From assembly GCF_006365315.1 (NCBI RefSeq), contig NZ_CP040968.1, positions 1,211,320-1,275,319 on the forward strand: a stretch of 64,000 bases of DNA, written 5' to 3'. Both the position numbers and the translations under genes were made by a program. Below the pieces are notes generated by a model. The model did no database searches, had not been told where the DNA came from, and saw nothing but the letters and a program-made list of their open reading frames with translations. Position 1 is the first letter of the stretch; the number at the start of each line of letters is the position of its first letter. This document shows, one piece after another, positions 37,424-45,412 of the stretch. The DNA comes from Candidatus Methylopumilus universalis. Lineage in GTDB: Bacteria; Pseudomonadota; Gammaproteobacteria; Burkholderiales; Methylophilaceae.

Positions 37424-37777
37424 ATGTCAAACCTCGAATACAACGGCCAAGTGCTTACAAATACGCGTCGTGAACTAAAACTTAAAATAGATGATATCGC
37501 AACAGAATTATGTTTATCTGTGCAACAAGTTCAAGCGATTGAGAACAACCTAGGTGCTTTTTTTCATTCAAATAAATTAAAGCAAGCAGTCATCAAACGT
37601 TATTGTCGGTTTCTTAATATCGATATAAATACTGTTATCACGCAATATGAAATAGATACAACGGATAATAGTTTTCAAAAAGCTAAAAAAGATAATTTAG
37701 GGAAAAGCTTTAAAAAATATCTTTATATTTCGATTGCAGCATTTATGACAACCCTCGCTTGGAAACTCTTTGCATAA
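37424..37777 (+). CDS. RodZ-like small HTH-membrane protein
   Basis: 117-aa protein with an N-terminal Cro/RodZ-type HTH (residues about 8-68: LTNTRRELKLKIDDIATELCLSVQQVQAIE read in parts) and a C-terminal single membrane helix (about 96-115, YLYISIAAFMTTLAWKL). This is the RodZ plan without its long periplasmic domain. It may link a regulator or cytoskeletal element to the membrane. It begins a cassette of three small proteins, with TAATG overlap into the next gene. Confidence 0.72.
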   Translation: MSNLEYNGQVLTNTRRELKLKIDDIATELCLSVQQVQAIENNLGAFFHSNKLKQAVIKRYCRFLNIDINTVITQYEIDTTDNSFQKAKKDNLGKSFKKYLYISIAAFMTTLAWKLFA

Positions 37778-38034
37778 TGTTCCAAAAGTTAAAAGAAGTA
37801 ATTTTTCGATTTAGAACGCGACATTTTAAGTTTATAGAGTGCAGAAAGTCATTGCGTTTCGATACCTCTGGCTACTATCCTTATCAAATCATGGCGATTG
37901 GCGAGAGTTTTTTAATTGATAATGCCAATATAGAGACAATTCATAAAAAACATAAAACGATTAATAAAGAGTTAAGTAAAACTTTTTTAGCTAAAATAGA
38001 AGCTGAGAGTGTACGAATAACCCGTATTAAATAA
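37777..38034 (+). CDS. small basic hypothetical protein
   Basis: 85-aa basic protein that I do not recognise. The start ATG at 37777 overlaps the HTH-TM gene stop as TAATG, a sign of translational coupling; an upstream ATG 18 bases earlier is within that gene. No membrane segment or signal peptide is visible. Arg/Lys-rich N-terminus (KEVIFRFRTRHFKF) and a helical C-terminus (ETIHKKHKTINKELSKTFLAKI) are the notable features. A partner role for the HTH-TM protein is inferred. Confidence 0.55.
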   Translation: MFQKLKEVIFRFRTRHFKFIECRKSLRFDTSGYYPYQIMAIGESFLIDNANIETIHKKHKTINKELSKTFLAKIEAESVRITRIK

Positions 38035-38047
38035 TAAGGAAAACAAA

Positions 38048-38452
38048 ATGGAATTTGATCAAAAAGAAGAAACGCCTTTTAACATCCCTGAGAAAAAGAA
38101 AACAAATAAAAAAACATTAGCGATTTATATTGGTACCGGCGTGATAACGATCAGTTCACTCATTTATGGTTATGCAAGTTATCAAGCGACTTATTTTAAA
38201 GATTTAGAAATTAAAAATCTTAAAGTGCAATTAGATGATGCAAACACTAAATTACAGCGTATTGATGTACTTGAAAATCAAGTCAAGGCATTAGAAGCGT
38301 CGTTAGTTGCTAAAAATACTGCTAAACCAGCAGCAATCAAGAAAACAAAGGTATTGTCTAAAAAAGAAACTAAAAAAGTAGCCCCTTCCAAAAAGGCGGC
38401 TAAGAAAACAAAGCTATCTAAAGCCAAAGAAAAAAAGCCAGTTAAAAAGTGA
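38048..38452 (+). CDS. TM-coiled-coil protein with Lys/Ala-rich tail (A)
   Basis: 134-aa protein of unknown function. A short charged N-terminus precedes one membrane helix (about residues 24-45, TLAIYIGTGVITISSLIYGY). A coiled coil follows (about 55-95, DLEIKNLKVQLDDANTKLQ...LENQVKALEASLV). It ends in a highly basic Lys/Ala tail (about 98-134, KKTKVLSKKETKKV... KKPVKK) like histone H1 or AlgP. The layout matches another protein at 43893-44216. Orientation would place the tail outside or inside depending on topology; with the N-terminus in, the tail would be periplasmic. Good AAGGA ribosome site. Confidence 0.72.
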   Translation: MEFDQKEETPFNIPEKKKTNKKTLAIYIGTGVITISSLIYGYASYQATYFKDLEIKNLKVQLDDANTKLQRIDVLENQVKALEASLVAKNTAKPAAIKKTKVLSKKETKKVAPSKKAAKKTKLSKAKEKKPVKK

Positions 38453-38538
38453 GTTAATCAGTGAAGTTTTTTTGACATTAAAATCTGCGAGCACTCCCAG
38501 GCACATCACGCATAAAAAAGCCACGGTTGAATGTTGAT

Positions 38539-40067
38539 TTATATACCGATTATAGATTGTTTTTTTTGGTCCTGAAACTTTTTACGTTCAATTTTTGCTT
38601 GAGTCGATGAATCGGTAATTGAAAATATGTAAGTCACAAAAAAAGTAACCGTCATTGAAAATAAAGCAGGGTATTTATAAGGGAAAAAAGGTTCTGGAAA
38701 ATGCAACATATCAACCCATACTGTTGAACTAAAAATTACAAGCATAATGGCAGTTATTAATCCTAAACCTCCACCAATAATTGCTCCCCTTGATGTTAAA
38801 TTCTTCCAGTAAATTGAAAGTAATAACACAGGAAAATTTGTACTTGCAGCTATGGCAAAAGCAAGGCCGACCATAAATGCAACATTCTGATTCTGAAAAA
38901 CAATCCCTAGTAATATGGCCAATAAGCCTAAAATTAGTGAGGCAATTTTTGATACTTTCATTTCAATTTTCTCATCTAATTTCCTTTTAAGAAAAAAATG
39001 TGGGAATAAATCATGAGAGATTGCAGACGCACCAGCTAACGTTAGTCCAGAAACTACAGCTAAAATAGTAGCAAATGCTACAGCTGAAATGAAACCCAGA
39101 AGCATATTGCCACCAACAGCATGTGACAAATGTACAGCAGCCATATTGATGTCTCCTATTAACTTACCATCTTCAGTCATATAAGCTGGATTATTTGTAA
39201 GAAAAATGATTGCTCCAAATCCGATAATGAAAGTAAGAATGTAAAAATATGCCATGAAACTTGTGGCGTAGATGACAGATTTCCTTGCATCTTTTGCATT
39301 TTTTACTGTGAAAAAACGCATCAGTATATGTGGTAGTCCAGCCGTTCCGAATAAAAGTGCAAGTCCTAAAGATATAGCAGAAATAGGGTCAGTAATAAGC
39401 CCGCCTGGGGCCATAATTGCTATTTTTTTGGGTGCAATTGAATTGCTTGATTAAAAAATGCTGTTAAATCAAAGTGAAAATTAAGTAAAACTAAAAATGC
39501 AATAATAGAAGCGCCCAATAAAAGTAATACCGCTTTTATAATTTGCACCCAGGTTGTGGCAATCATTCCACCAAAGGTCACATATAACACCATCATTGAG
39601 CCCACAATTATTACTGCAAGACTGTAGGGTATATGAAATAACATCTCTATTAACTTTCCAGCGCCCACCATCTGAGCGATTAAATAAAAAATAATTGTGG
39701 TGAGAGCGCCACATGATGACAAAATGCGTATAGGCTTTTGTTTTAATCTAAAAGATACACAATCAGCAAAAGTGTACTTACCAAGATTCCGAAGTGGCTC
39801 TGCGATTAAAAGTAAGACTATTGGCCATCCAACCAGGAAGCCAATTGAATAAATTAATCCATCGAAACCAGCGCTAAATACCAATCCTGAAATACCTAGA
39901 AAGGAAGCGGCTGACATAAAATCTCCAGAAATTGCTAATCCATTCTGAAGTCCAGTTATGTTTCCACCTGCCGCATAAAAAGTCTTTAAATTTGATGTAC
40001 GCCCTGCGGCCCAGTATGTCACTATCAATGTGAGTGATATAAAAATAAAAAACATAAATATAGCCAT
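38539..40067 (-). pseudogene. actP: acetate permease ActP, split by a one-base frameshift
   Basis: Sodium:solute symporter family cation/acetate permease in two reading frames. The N-terminal part (39420-40067, 215 aa) and C-terminal part (38539-39414, 291 aa from an internal ATG) together cover the family: [45 protein letters not shown], then [35 protein letters not shown]. The break falls at a run of seven A on the coding strand (39429-39423), and the residues on either side (AIQLHPKK / IAIMAPGG) align without gap to the E. coli ActP sequence AMAVHPKG / VDIMKPGG as I recall it. A one-base shift therefore restores about 509 aa. The N-terminal signal-like helix of E. coli ActP is absent. It may be a new pseudogene, a slippage-rescued gene or a sequencing error. 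Confidence 0.88.
39423..39429 (-). other. A AAA AAA slippery heptamer at the actP frame break
   Basis: On the minus strand the upstream frame reads CAC CCA AAA AAA TAG, so the heptamer A AAA AAA is in the correct phase for -1 slippage. After moving back one base the frame reads ATA GCA ATT ATG GCC CCA and continues through the C-terminal half. The heptamer fits X XXY YYZ rules. A7 is also a classic site for RNA-polymerase slippage and for homopolymer sequencing errors. No strong downstream stem-loop was obvious by eye. Confidence 0.6.
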
Positions 40068-40070
40068 AGT

Positions 40071-40385
40071 TTATTTTTGCGATTTCTTAATTAAATAATT
40101 TTTAGTAGGCTTTCTTAGCTGATTAATAAGAGGTTCAATCAATTTGTTAGTCAAAACTGCATATAACGCCGTCACAAATAAGATAATCAAAATTAAACAT
40201 ATCCCTAGAACTAAGCCTAGAGAAATAACAGAAGTTCCAAGTGATTGTGAAAGAACCTGTGGCTTATATGCAATTAATAATATAAATCCCATGTATGCAG
40301 AAATAGTAACAATTAATAAGGGAAGTTTTATATATAAACTTCTCCGAATAAGTTTTCTATAAACAGTCTGTTTTGTAATGTCCAT
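40071..40385 (-). CDS. DUF485 (YjcH-like) membrane protein
   Basis: 104-aa inner-membrane protein with two helices (about residues 22-42 and 51-77). The family pattern includes LIVTISAYMGFILLIAYKPQ. DUF485 genes such as yjcH are normally encoded directly before actP, as here (3 bp gap), which confirms the actP identification. I chose the ATG at 40385; a TTG three codons upstream is an alternative. Neither has a clear ribosome site. Confidence 0.86.
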   Translation of the reverse strand: MDITKQTVYRKLIRRSLYIKLPLLIVTISAYMGFILLIAYKPQVLSQSLGTSVISLGLVLGICLILIILFVTALYAVLTNKLIEPLINQLRKPTKNYLIKKSQK

Positions 40386-40412
40386 CAATGACAAATAGCT
40401 TACTTTCTTAAA

Positions 40413-40517
40413 TTAAGTCTTATCAACCAGTTGTGTTATATACCAGATTTGTGTTGTACCTTTAACGCCTTGCTCAGACATCATGGTCTTTAGATCTTCC
40501 GAAAAAAAGCCACTCAT
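40413..40517 (-). CDS. possible 34-aa small protein
   Basis: A 35-codon frame (ATG at 40517, TAA at 40413) upstream of the DUF485 gene with coding-like composition: MSGFFSEDLK, then MMSEQGVKGTTQIWYITQLV. I do not recognise it. Its start falls within the terminator stem at 40505-40531, which argues against translation from this start. It may be the tail of an eroded gene that preceded DUF485. Low confidence. Confidence 0.22.
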   Translation of the reverse strand: MSGFFSEDLKTMMSEQGVKGTTQIWYITQLVDKT

Positions 40518-40531
40518 TACAGTGGCTTTTT
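40505..40531 (-). terminator. Rho-independent terminator of the Cache-domain gene
   Basis: Perfect 10-bp stem AAAAGCCACT / AGTGGCTTTT with a 6-base loop, 24 bp downstream of the Cache-domain gene stop on the minus strand. It is followed by seven T on that strand (A-run 40502-40508 on the plus strand). The symmetry means it could also work in the other direction. Confidence 0.85.
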
Positions 40532-40554
40532 ATGAAACAAACAAAGTATGCACT

Positions 40555-40869
40555 TTACTCAGCATCCTTAAAAACAGCTAAAGCACCTATTAACTTCCCA
40601 TCTTTATCAGTAAGTGGGGCTACCTTAGAATCAACTAGTTTCCCAAATAACATCAATCTACCATTGTAAGATTTTTTCTTAAGCAACGCTTTGTATCCTG
40701 GATAGTTCCGATCCATCTTAGTATTGATTGCAGGATTACCATTTTCATCGATCAAGGTGGTATCAGTACGAATAAAATCTTGGCCGTCAAAAGAAAATAT
40801 AGAGCTGCCTAATTCTGCAAGACTGAATGTTGAAAAACAAAACAAACAGATAAAAATAATTTTTTTCAT
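40555..40869 (-). CDS. small secreted Cache-domain protein
   Basis: 104-aa protein with a signal peptide (MKKIIFICLFCFSTFSLA, cleavage about residue 18). The remainder looks like the C-terminal half of a Cache_3-Cache_2 sensor domain: SIFSFDGQDFIRTDTTLIDENGNPAI (read in parts), MDRNYPGYKALLKKKSYNGRLMLFGKLVDSKVAPLTDKDGKLIGALAVF (read in parts). In typical receptors this is followed by a membrane helix and signalling domain, here absent. It may be a free periplasmic ligand-binding protein or a decayed receptor. A GAGG ribosome site precedes the ATG and a terminator follows. Confidence 0.72.
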   Translation of the reverse strand: MKKIIFICLFCFSTFSLAELGSSIFSFDGQDFIRTDTTLIDENGNPAINTKMDRNYPGYKALLKKKSYNGRLMLFGKLVDSKVAPLTDKDGKLIGALAVFKDAE

Positions 40870-40966
40870 GATGCTTACCTCAATATATAGGATATAAAAA
40901 AGAATACGATTGACACTACAACAACATAATCAATACTGCGCTTTAAAAATAAAGAGTTCAAGAATT

Positions 40967-41080
40967 TTAGAGCTTATCTATACTTTTGTCGTATGCCATT
41001 GCTCCTAATGCTCCCCCAATAAGAGGCCCAATAATAGGGACTAAAAAAATAAATGATCCGTCAGTAAGCCCGATCAAAAA
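40967..41080 (-). pseudogene. C-terminal relic of an aquaporin/GlpF-family gene
   Basis: Read by hand on the minus strand to a TAA at 40967-40969, the sequence gives LTDGSFIFLVPIIGPLI followed by GGALGAMAYDKSIDKL. This matches the C-terminal helix of GlpF/aquaporins, for example the E. coli GlpF FLVPLFGPIVGAIVGAFAY segment as I recall it. No start codon with ribosome site, no NPA motifs and no upstream part are present; the frame runs into the neighbouring 41134-41460 gene. It looks like the remnant of a glycerol or water channel lost in this lineage. Confidence 0.55.
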
Positions 41081-41133
41081 ACATTTTACGGTGGCACAGA
41101 AAAAGGTTATACCGATTACCCTTTTTATAGCAG

Positions 41134-41460
41134 TTAGATAATTTTCTTTTTTGTAGGCGTTTTTTCTGAAGATTTTTTAGGGTCGTTACCTAGATGAAGA
41201 TCGACGCCTTTGACTAAATTTTTAAACTCGTCTGTATACGTAATTTTTTTATTTTGGGGTTGTCTGCCGTAAAATGAAATCGCAGAAAAAATTAGGGCAT
41301 ATAAAAGAATCACTGTAGCGACCACTGTAGTCTCAAAAAAGTAATCACGTACTAAAGTCAAAACAGGGTCTAACCACACCCAGCCATCTTTCACCTGATA
41401 CTCAAGATTGTCTACCCAAACCGATTGAATGGTATGCAAATATTCAAATAAAGCCGTCAT
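41134..41460 (-). CDS. small membrane protein with basic tail
   Basis: 108-aa protein that I do not recognise. The N-terminal half has aromatic-rich helical sequence (YLHTIQSVWVDNLEYQVKDGWVW). One membrane helix follows (about residues 43-63, TTVVATVILLYALIFSAISFY). The C-terminus is Lys/Ser/Thr-rich (KKSSEKTPTKKKII). A strong AGGAG ribosome site 8 bases before the ATG supports real expression. It is divergent from ugd. The plan resembles the TM plus basic-tail proteins nearby, although the coiled coil is missing. Confidence 0.6.
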   Translation of the reverse strand: MTALFEYLHTIQSVWVDNLEYQVKDGWVWLDPVLTLVRDYFFETTVVATVILLYALIFSAISFYGRQPQNKKITYTDEFKNLVKGVDLHLGNDPKKSSEKTPTKKKII

Positions 41461-41566
41461 GATGAACTCCTCTTATATAAATCAAATTATAAGTGAAATC
41501 CGCATCCATAAAAGACAAGCCTTAACCAAAAGAGGTAAAATATAGCTTTAAATACAACGAATTATT

Positions 41567-42889
41567 ATGAAAATTACAGTTGTTGGGACAGGATATGTGG
41601 GTTTAGTGGGTGCGGCATGCTTAGCCGAGGTGGGTAATCATGTCTTAGGTCTTGACGTAAACGCAGAAAAAATCCGGATTCTAAAAGAAGGTGGCATTCC
41701 TATTCACGAACCAGGACTTTTGGAAATTGTGCGTCGTAATGTTGAAAATGGTCGTCTTTCTTTTACCACTAATATCGAAGAAGCTGTTCACTTCGGTGAA
41801 GTGCAATTTATAGCCGTTGGAACACCCCCAGATGAAGATGGGTCTGCTGATCTTCAATACGTGACAGAAGCTGCGCGAAATATTGGTCGCTTTATGACTT
41901 CAGAAAAAGTGATTGTGGATAAATCAACTGTACCCATTGGTACGGGAGACAAAGTCACAGCAGCTGTAGCAGAAGAATTAAAAAAAAGAAATGTCGATAT
42001 ACATTACAGTGTTGTTTCTAATCCGGAATTCTTAAAAGAAGGGGCTGCAGTTGAAGATTTTATGCGTCCTGACCGAATTGTCATTGGAACTGAAGATCCA
42101 AAAGCAATCGAAGTCATGAAACAAGTTTATGCTCCCTTTCAAAGAAATCACGAAAGACTGGTAGTCACTAACCTAAGAAGCGCTGAACTCATTAAGTACG
42201 CAGCTAATTCAATGTTAGCTACACGAATTAGTTTTATGAACGAATTAGCTAATTTAGCTGAAATTATAGGCGCTGACATCGAGATGGTAAGACAAGGCAT
42301 TGGTTCTGATCCGCGTATTGGCTATCACTTTTTATATCCAGGTTGTGGTTATGGCGGTTCATGTTTTCCAAAAGATGTGAAGGCTTTAATTAAAACCGCT
42401 AAAGATGTGGCTGGTTTCGATTTGAAGTTACTTAAAGCCGTTGAAGAAGTGAATGATCTTCAAAAATTTGTATTGCCTAAAAAAATTAAAAAGCAATTTG
42501 GTGAAAGTTTAAAAGGCAAACATTTTGCATTATGGGGCTTAGCATTTAAACCGAACACTGATGATATGCGAGAAGCTTCAAGTCGCGTGCTAATTGATGA
42601 ATTAATCAAAGTAGGAGCTACTATCACAGCCTACGATCCTGTCGCAATAGATGAAGGAAAACGTATTTTTAAAGATGAAAAAAATATAACTTTTGCTGAT
42701 ACACAAGATGAAGCACTTAAAAATGCAGATGCACTCATCATCGTCACAGAGTGGACGGAATTTCGAAGTCCAGATTTTGCTTTAATTAAAGCCTCACTTA
42801 AATCTCCTATGATTTTTGATGGTCGCAATCTTTATGATCCAAAAGCCGTTCGTGCACTTGGATTTAACTACTTTCCTATTGGACGTTAA
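41567..42889 (+). CDS. ugd: UDP-glucose 6-dehydrogenase
   Basis: 440-aa NAD-dependent enzyme oxidising UDP-glucose to UDP-glucuronate. The Rossmann motif is [19 protein letters not shown] (residues 4-22). Catalytic Cys lies in [10 protein letters not shown], with the conserved [14 protein letters not shown] segment, and a C-terminal UDP-binding domain. The next gene starts immediately after its stop and encodes an epimerase, so the product is probably UDP-galacturonate or a related uronic acid for surface glycans. Confidence 0.96.
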   Translation: MKITVVGTGYVGLVGAACLAEVGNHVLGLDVNAEKIRILKEGGIPIHEPGLLEIVRRNVENGRLSFTTNIEEAVHFGEVQFIAVGTPPDEDGSADLQYVTEAARNIGRFMTSEKVIVDKSTVPIGTGDKVTAAVAEELKKRNVDIHYSVVSNPEFLKEGAAVEDFMRPDRIVIGTEDPKAIEVMKQVYAPFQRNHERLVVTNLRSAELIKYAANSMLATRISFMNELANLAEIIGADIEMVRQGIGSDPRIGYHFLYPGCGYGGSCFPKDVKALIKTAKDVAGFDLKLLKAVEEVNDLQKFVLPKKIKKQFGESLKGKHFALWGLAFKPNTDDMREASSRVLIDELIKVGATITAYDPVAIDEGKRIFKDEKNITFADTQDEALKNADALIIVTEWTEFRSPDFALIKASLKSPMIFDGRNLYDPKAVRALGFNYFPIGR

Positions 42890-43891
42890 ATGAAAATATT
42901 GGTGACGGGTGTAGCCGGTTTTATTGGCATGCATAGCGCCAAAAAACTTCTTGATGATGGTCATGAAATTATTGGTATTGATAATCTGAATGATTATTAC
43001 GATGTCACTTTAAAAAAAGATCGGCTTAAATTATTAGAAAGTTATAAGCATTTTCGTTTTATAAAGATTGATATTAAAGATCAAAAAGATGTACTCGAAC
43101 TTTTTAAAAAAGAAATGCCTCAACGAGTCCTTCATCTTGCAGCACAAGCAGGTGTGCGTTACTCCATTGAAAATCCATATGTATATATTGATTCCAACAT
43201 TCAAGGATTTATTAATATTTTAGAAGGTTGTCGCACAATTAAACCTGAACATCTTGTATTTGCAAGCAGCTCGAGTGTATATGGCGGAAATGAGAAAGTG
43301 CCTTTCAGCGAACATGACAATGTCGATCATCCAGTAAGTCTTTATGCGGCGACGAAAAAAGCTAATGAACTCATGGCTCATACGTATAGCCATCTTTATC
43401 AAATCCCTACAACAGGTTTACGTTTTTTTACGGTGTATGGTCCATGGGGAAGACCTGATATGTCGCCTATGTTATTTACGAAAGCTATTTTAGCTAATGA
43501 GCCTATTCTAGTATTTAATCATGGTGATATGATGCGTGACTTTACTTATATTGATGACGTCACAGAGTCTGTCAAAGAAACATTATTTAAATCTGCAACA
43601 CCTAATGCCAATTTTGATACAAAAAATCCCGACCCAGCTTCAAGTCATGCGCCTTATCGTATTTTCAATATCGGCAATAGTCAACCTGTCCCATTAATGC
43701 AATTCATCGAAACGCTTGAAAATGCTTTAGGCAAAAAAGCAATTAAGAAAATGATGGATATGCAAGCGGGGGACGTTAAAGAAACTTCAGCAGATACTTC
43801 TGAACTTAATCAGTGGGTCAAATTTAAACCTAACACCTCCATTAAAGAAGGCGTTAAGCGATTTGTTGACTGGTATAAAATCTACTACTAA
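42890..43891 (+). CDS. NAD-dependent UDP-glucuronate 4-epimerase-like protein
   Basis: 333-aa extended SDR epimerase. The NAD motif is TGVAGFIGMHSAKKL, the catalytic SSSSVYG and Tyr-x3-Lys is YAATKKANELMAH. The GLRFFTVYGPWGRPDM segment is typical of UDP-glucuronate epimerases (GAE/LspL). Its ATG abuts the ugd stop with no gap. Its 3' end is 1 bp from a convergent coiled-coil gene. Confidence 0.92.
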   Translation: MKILVTGVAGFIGMHSAKKLLDDGHEIIGIDNLNDYYDVTLKKDRLKLLESYKHFRFIKIDIKDQKDVLELFKKEMPQRVLHLAAQAGVRYSIENPYVYIDSNIQGFINILEGCRTIKPEHLVFASSSSVYGGNEKVPFSEHDNVDHPVSLYAATKKANELMAHTYSHLYQIPTTGLRFFTVYGPWGRPDMSPMLFTKAILANEPILVFNHGDMMRDFTYIDDVTESVKETLFKSATPNANFDTKNPDPASSHAPYRIFNIGNSQPVPLMQFIETLENALGKKAIKKMMDMQAGDVKETSADTSELNQWVKFKPNTSIKEGVKRFVDWYKIYY

Positions 43892-43892
43892 G

Positions 43893-44216
43893 TTATTTCT
43901 TTTTTGAAGCTTTATGCGCTTTATGAGCTTTTTTACTCGCTTTAGTTTTAGCTGAAGCTTTTGCTGGTGCAGATGCTTTTGTTTTTGTTGCTAACTTTAC
44001 TTCTAAATTTTTCACTTCCGTTTGAAGTGCCTTATTTTGATTGATCAGCTCTTCATTTTGAGCAGCCTGATCAGTTAATACTGCTACTTGATTTTGTAAT
44101 ACTTTAATTTCACTTGCCTGATCGGTAATTTTATCTTGTGCATTGTAAGCCACGAATAATGAGCCTACTACAATAACGCCAGCAACTGCATACTGCACAA
44201 TAGTTTTGGTTTCCAT
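43893..44216 (-). CDS. TM-coiled-coil protein with Lys/Ala-rich tail (B)
   Basis: 107-aa protein of unknown function with the same plan as the gene at 38048-38452. A single N-terminal membrane helix (about residues 8-26, QYAVAGVIVVGSLFVAYNA) is followed by a coiled coil (about 30-78, EIKVLQNQVAVLTDQAAQNEELINQ) and an Ala/Lys/Ser tail (about 79-107, KASAPAKASAKTKASKKAHK). The tail resembles H1/AlgP-type DNA- or polyanion-binding repeats. AAGGAC ribosome site upstream. The two proteins could be paralogues, but the similarity may be only architectural. Confidence 0.7.
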   Translation of the reverse strand: METKTIVQYAVAGVIVVGSLFVAYNAQDKITDQASEIKVLQNQVAVLTDQAAQNEELINQNKALQTEVKNLEVKLATKTKASAPAKASAKTKASKKAHKAHKASKKK

Positions 44217-44288
44217 TTAAGTTAATGTCCTTTTTGATATAAATAAATTTCTGATTAATATATTATCCTTTTTACGCAGCCCTTTAAA

Positions 44289-44636
44289 TCACTTTTTGAT
44301 CTTTTTTGATTTCTCATTCTTAATGAGCATCAAGTTTCTTACATAAACAAGTGTGCCAGGAAGTTGCCCTACGATAATAACAAGTTCAGTTTTATGAAGG
44401 CCATAAGCTAAAACAATGACACTTCCTAACAAACTGAAATACCAAAAACTAATAGGTATAAGACTTTTTTGATGTCGTTCACTATGAACCCATTGAACGA
44501 TAAAACGCATCATAAAAAGTACTTGTCCTAGTAAGCCCACGAGAAGCCAAGTAAAGTCTGGGCCCGACATAGCGTTGAAATAATTTTGAGTAGCTTCAAC
44601 AATATGCCAAAAAAAATAACTAAAGCCTTGATTCAT
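44289..44636 (-). CDS. LAB_N-domain membrane protein
   Basis: 115-aa protein with three membrane helices (about residues 23-43, 56-75 and 80-98). It matches the lipid A biosynthesis N-terminal domain (LAB_N): LGQVLFMMRFIVQWVHSERHQKSLIPISFWYFSLLGSVIVLAYGL (read in parts). I chose the ATG at 44636, one base after the GT2 stop with AAGGAT upstream; a longer reading lies inside the GT2 gene. LAB_N genes normally sit between a GT2 and a GT39 gene; the GT39 is missing here. Confidence 0.85.
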   Translation of the reverse strand: MNQGFSYFFWHIVEATQNYFNAMSGPDFTWLLVGLLGQVLFMMRFIVQWVHSERHQKSLIPISFWYFSLLGSVIVLAYGLHKTELVIIVGQLPGTLVYVRNLMLIKNEKSKKIKK

Positions 44637-44637
44637 C

Positions 44638-45366
44638 CTAATCCTTTTTGATTTGAGGAAATTTAGATCTACGTTGCAACCATGCCACACCGAATAAATC
44701 GACGATACCTACCAATAAGCGATCAATAGTGCCGTAATTTGATTGTCCGTGTGTTCGAGGTCGATGGCTAACAGGTACTGATACAATAAGTCCACCTCGC
44801 CGTTTTATGAGGGCTGGCAAGAAACGATGCATATGATCAAAATAAGGTAAATCTAAAAAAGCTTCTTTTGAAAAAAGCTTTAATCCGCATCCTGTATCAG
44901 GTGTGTCATCCTGAAGCATCCATGAACGAACGCTATTAGCGATCACAGATGAAATTCTCTTAATCCAAGTGTCCCGTCTACTATGACGACGATTTCCACC
45001 AACCAACTCAACACCCTCTTTAAGCGCATTCAATAATTGAGGAATATCCGCTGGATTATTTTGTCCATCGCCATCGAGGGTTGCAATCCAATCATATTTG
45101 GCATGTTTAACCCCTGTTCTAACGGCTGTACTTTGACCGCAACTTCTTTGATGTCTAATGACGTGAAGCTCCTTATATGTTTTTTGTAGAGCAATTAAAT
45201 TTTGATGTGTGTGATCTGTGCTTCCATCGTCAATATAAATAATTTCATAGGTAATTTTATTTTTGAGAGACTTTCGAATTTCAAAAATTAAATCAGCAAC
45301 GTTGTCTTCCTCATTTCTGACAGGAACTACAACAGATAAAGATTTAGGTTTAATGAGTTGAGCCAT
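44638..45366 (-). CDS. GT2 polyprenyl-phosphate glycosyltransferase
   Basis: 242-aa GT-A glycosyltransferase of the dolichol-phosphate mannose synthase / ArnC group. The fold motifs are VVVPVRNEEDNV, YIDDGSTD, ATLDGDGQNNP (DxD) and a C-terminal region with FLPALIKRRG and HRPRTHGQSNYG. It lacks the two C-terminal membrane helices seen in ArnC. It should move a sugar from a nucleotide to undecaprenyl phosphate; the LAB_N protein follows. The sugar donor is unknown, with uronic acids from 41567-43891 one possibility. Confidence 0.9.
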   Translation of the reverse strand: MAQLIKPKSLSVVVPVRNEEDNVADLIFEIRKSLKNKITYEIIYIDDGSTDHTHQNLIALQKTYKELHVIRHQRSCGQSTAVRTGVKHAKYDWIATLDGDGQNNPADIPQLLNALKEGVELVGGNRRHSRRDTWIKRISSVIANSVRSWMLQDDTPDTGCGLKLFSKEAFLDLPYFDHMHRFLPALIKRRGGLIVSVPVSHRPRTHGQSNYGTIDRLLVGIVDLFGVAWLQRRSKFPQIKKD

Positions 45367-45412
45367 GAATAAGACTGTTTAAATTTTAATTGACGATATT
45401 TTAAACGGTTTA

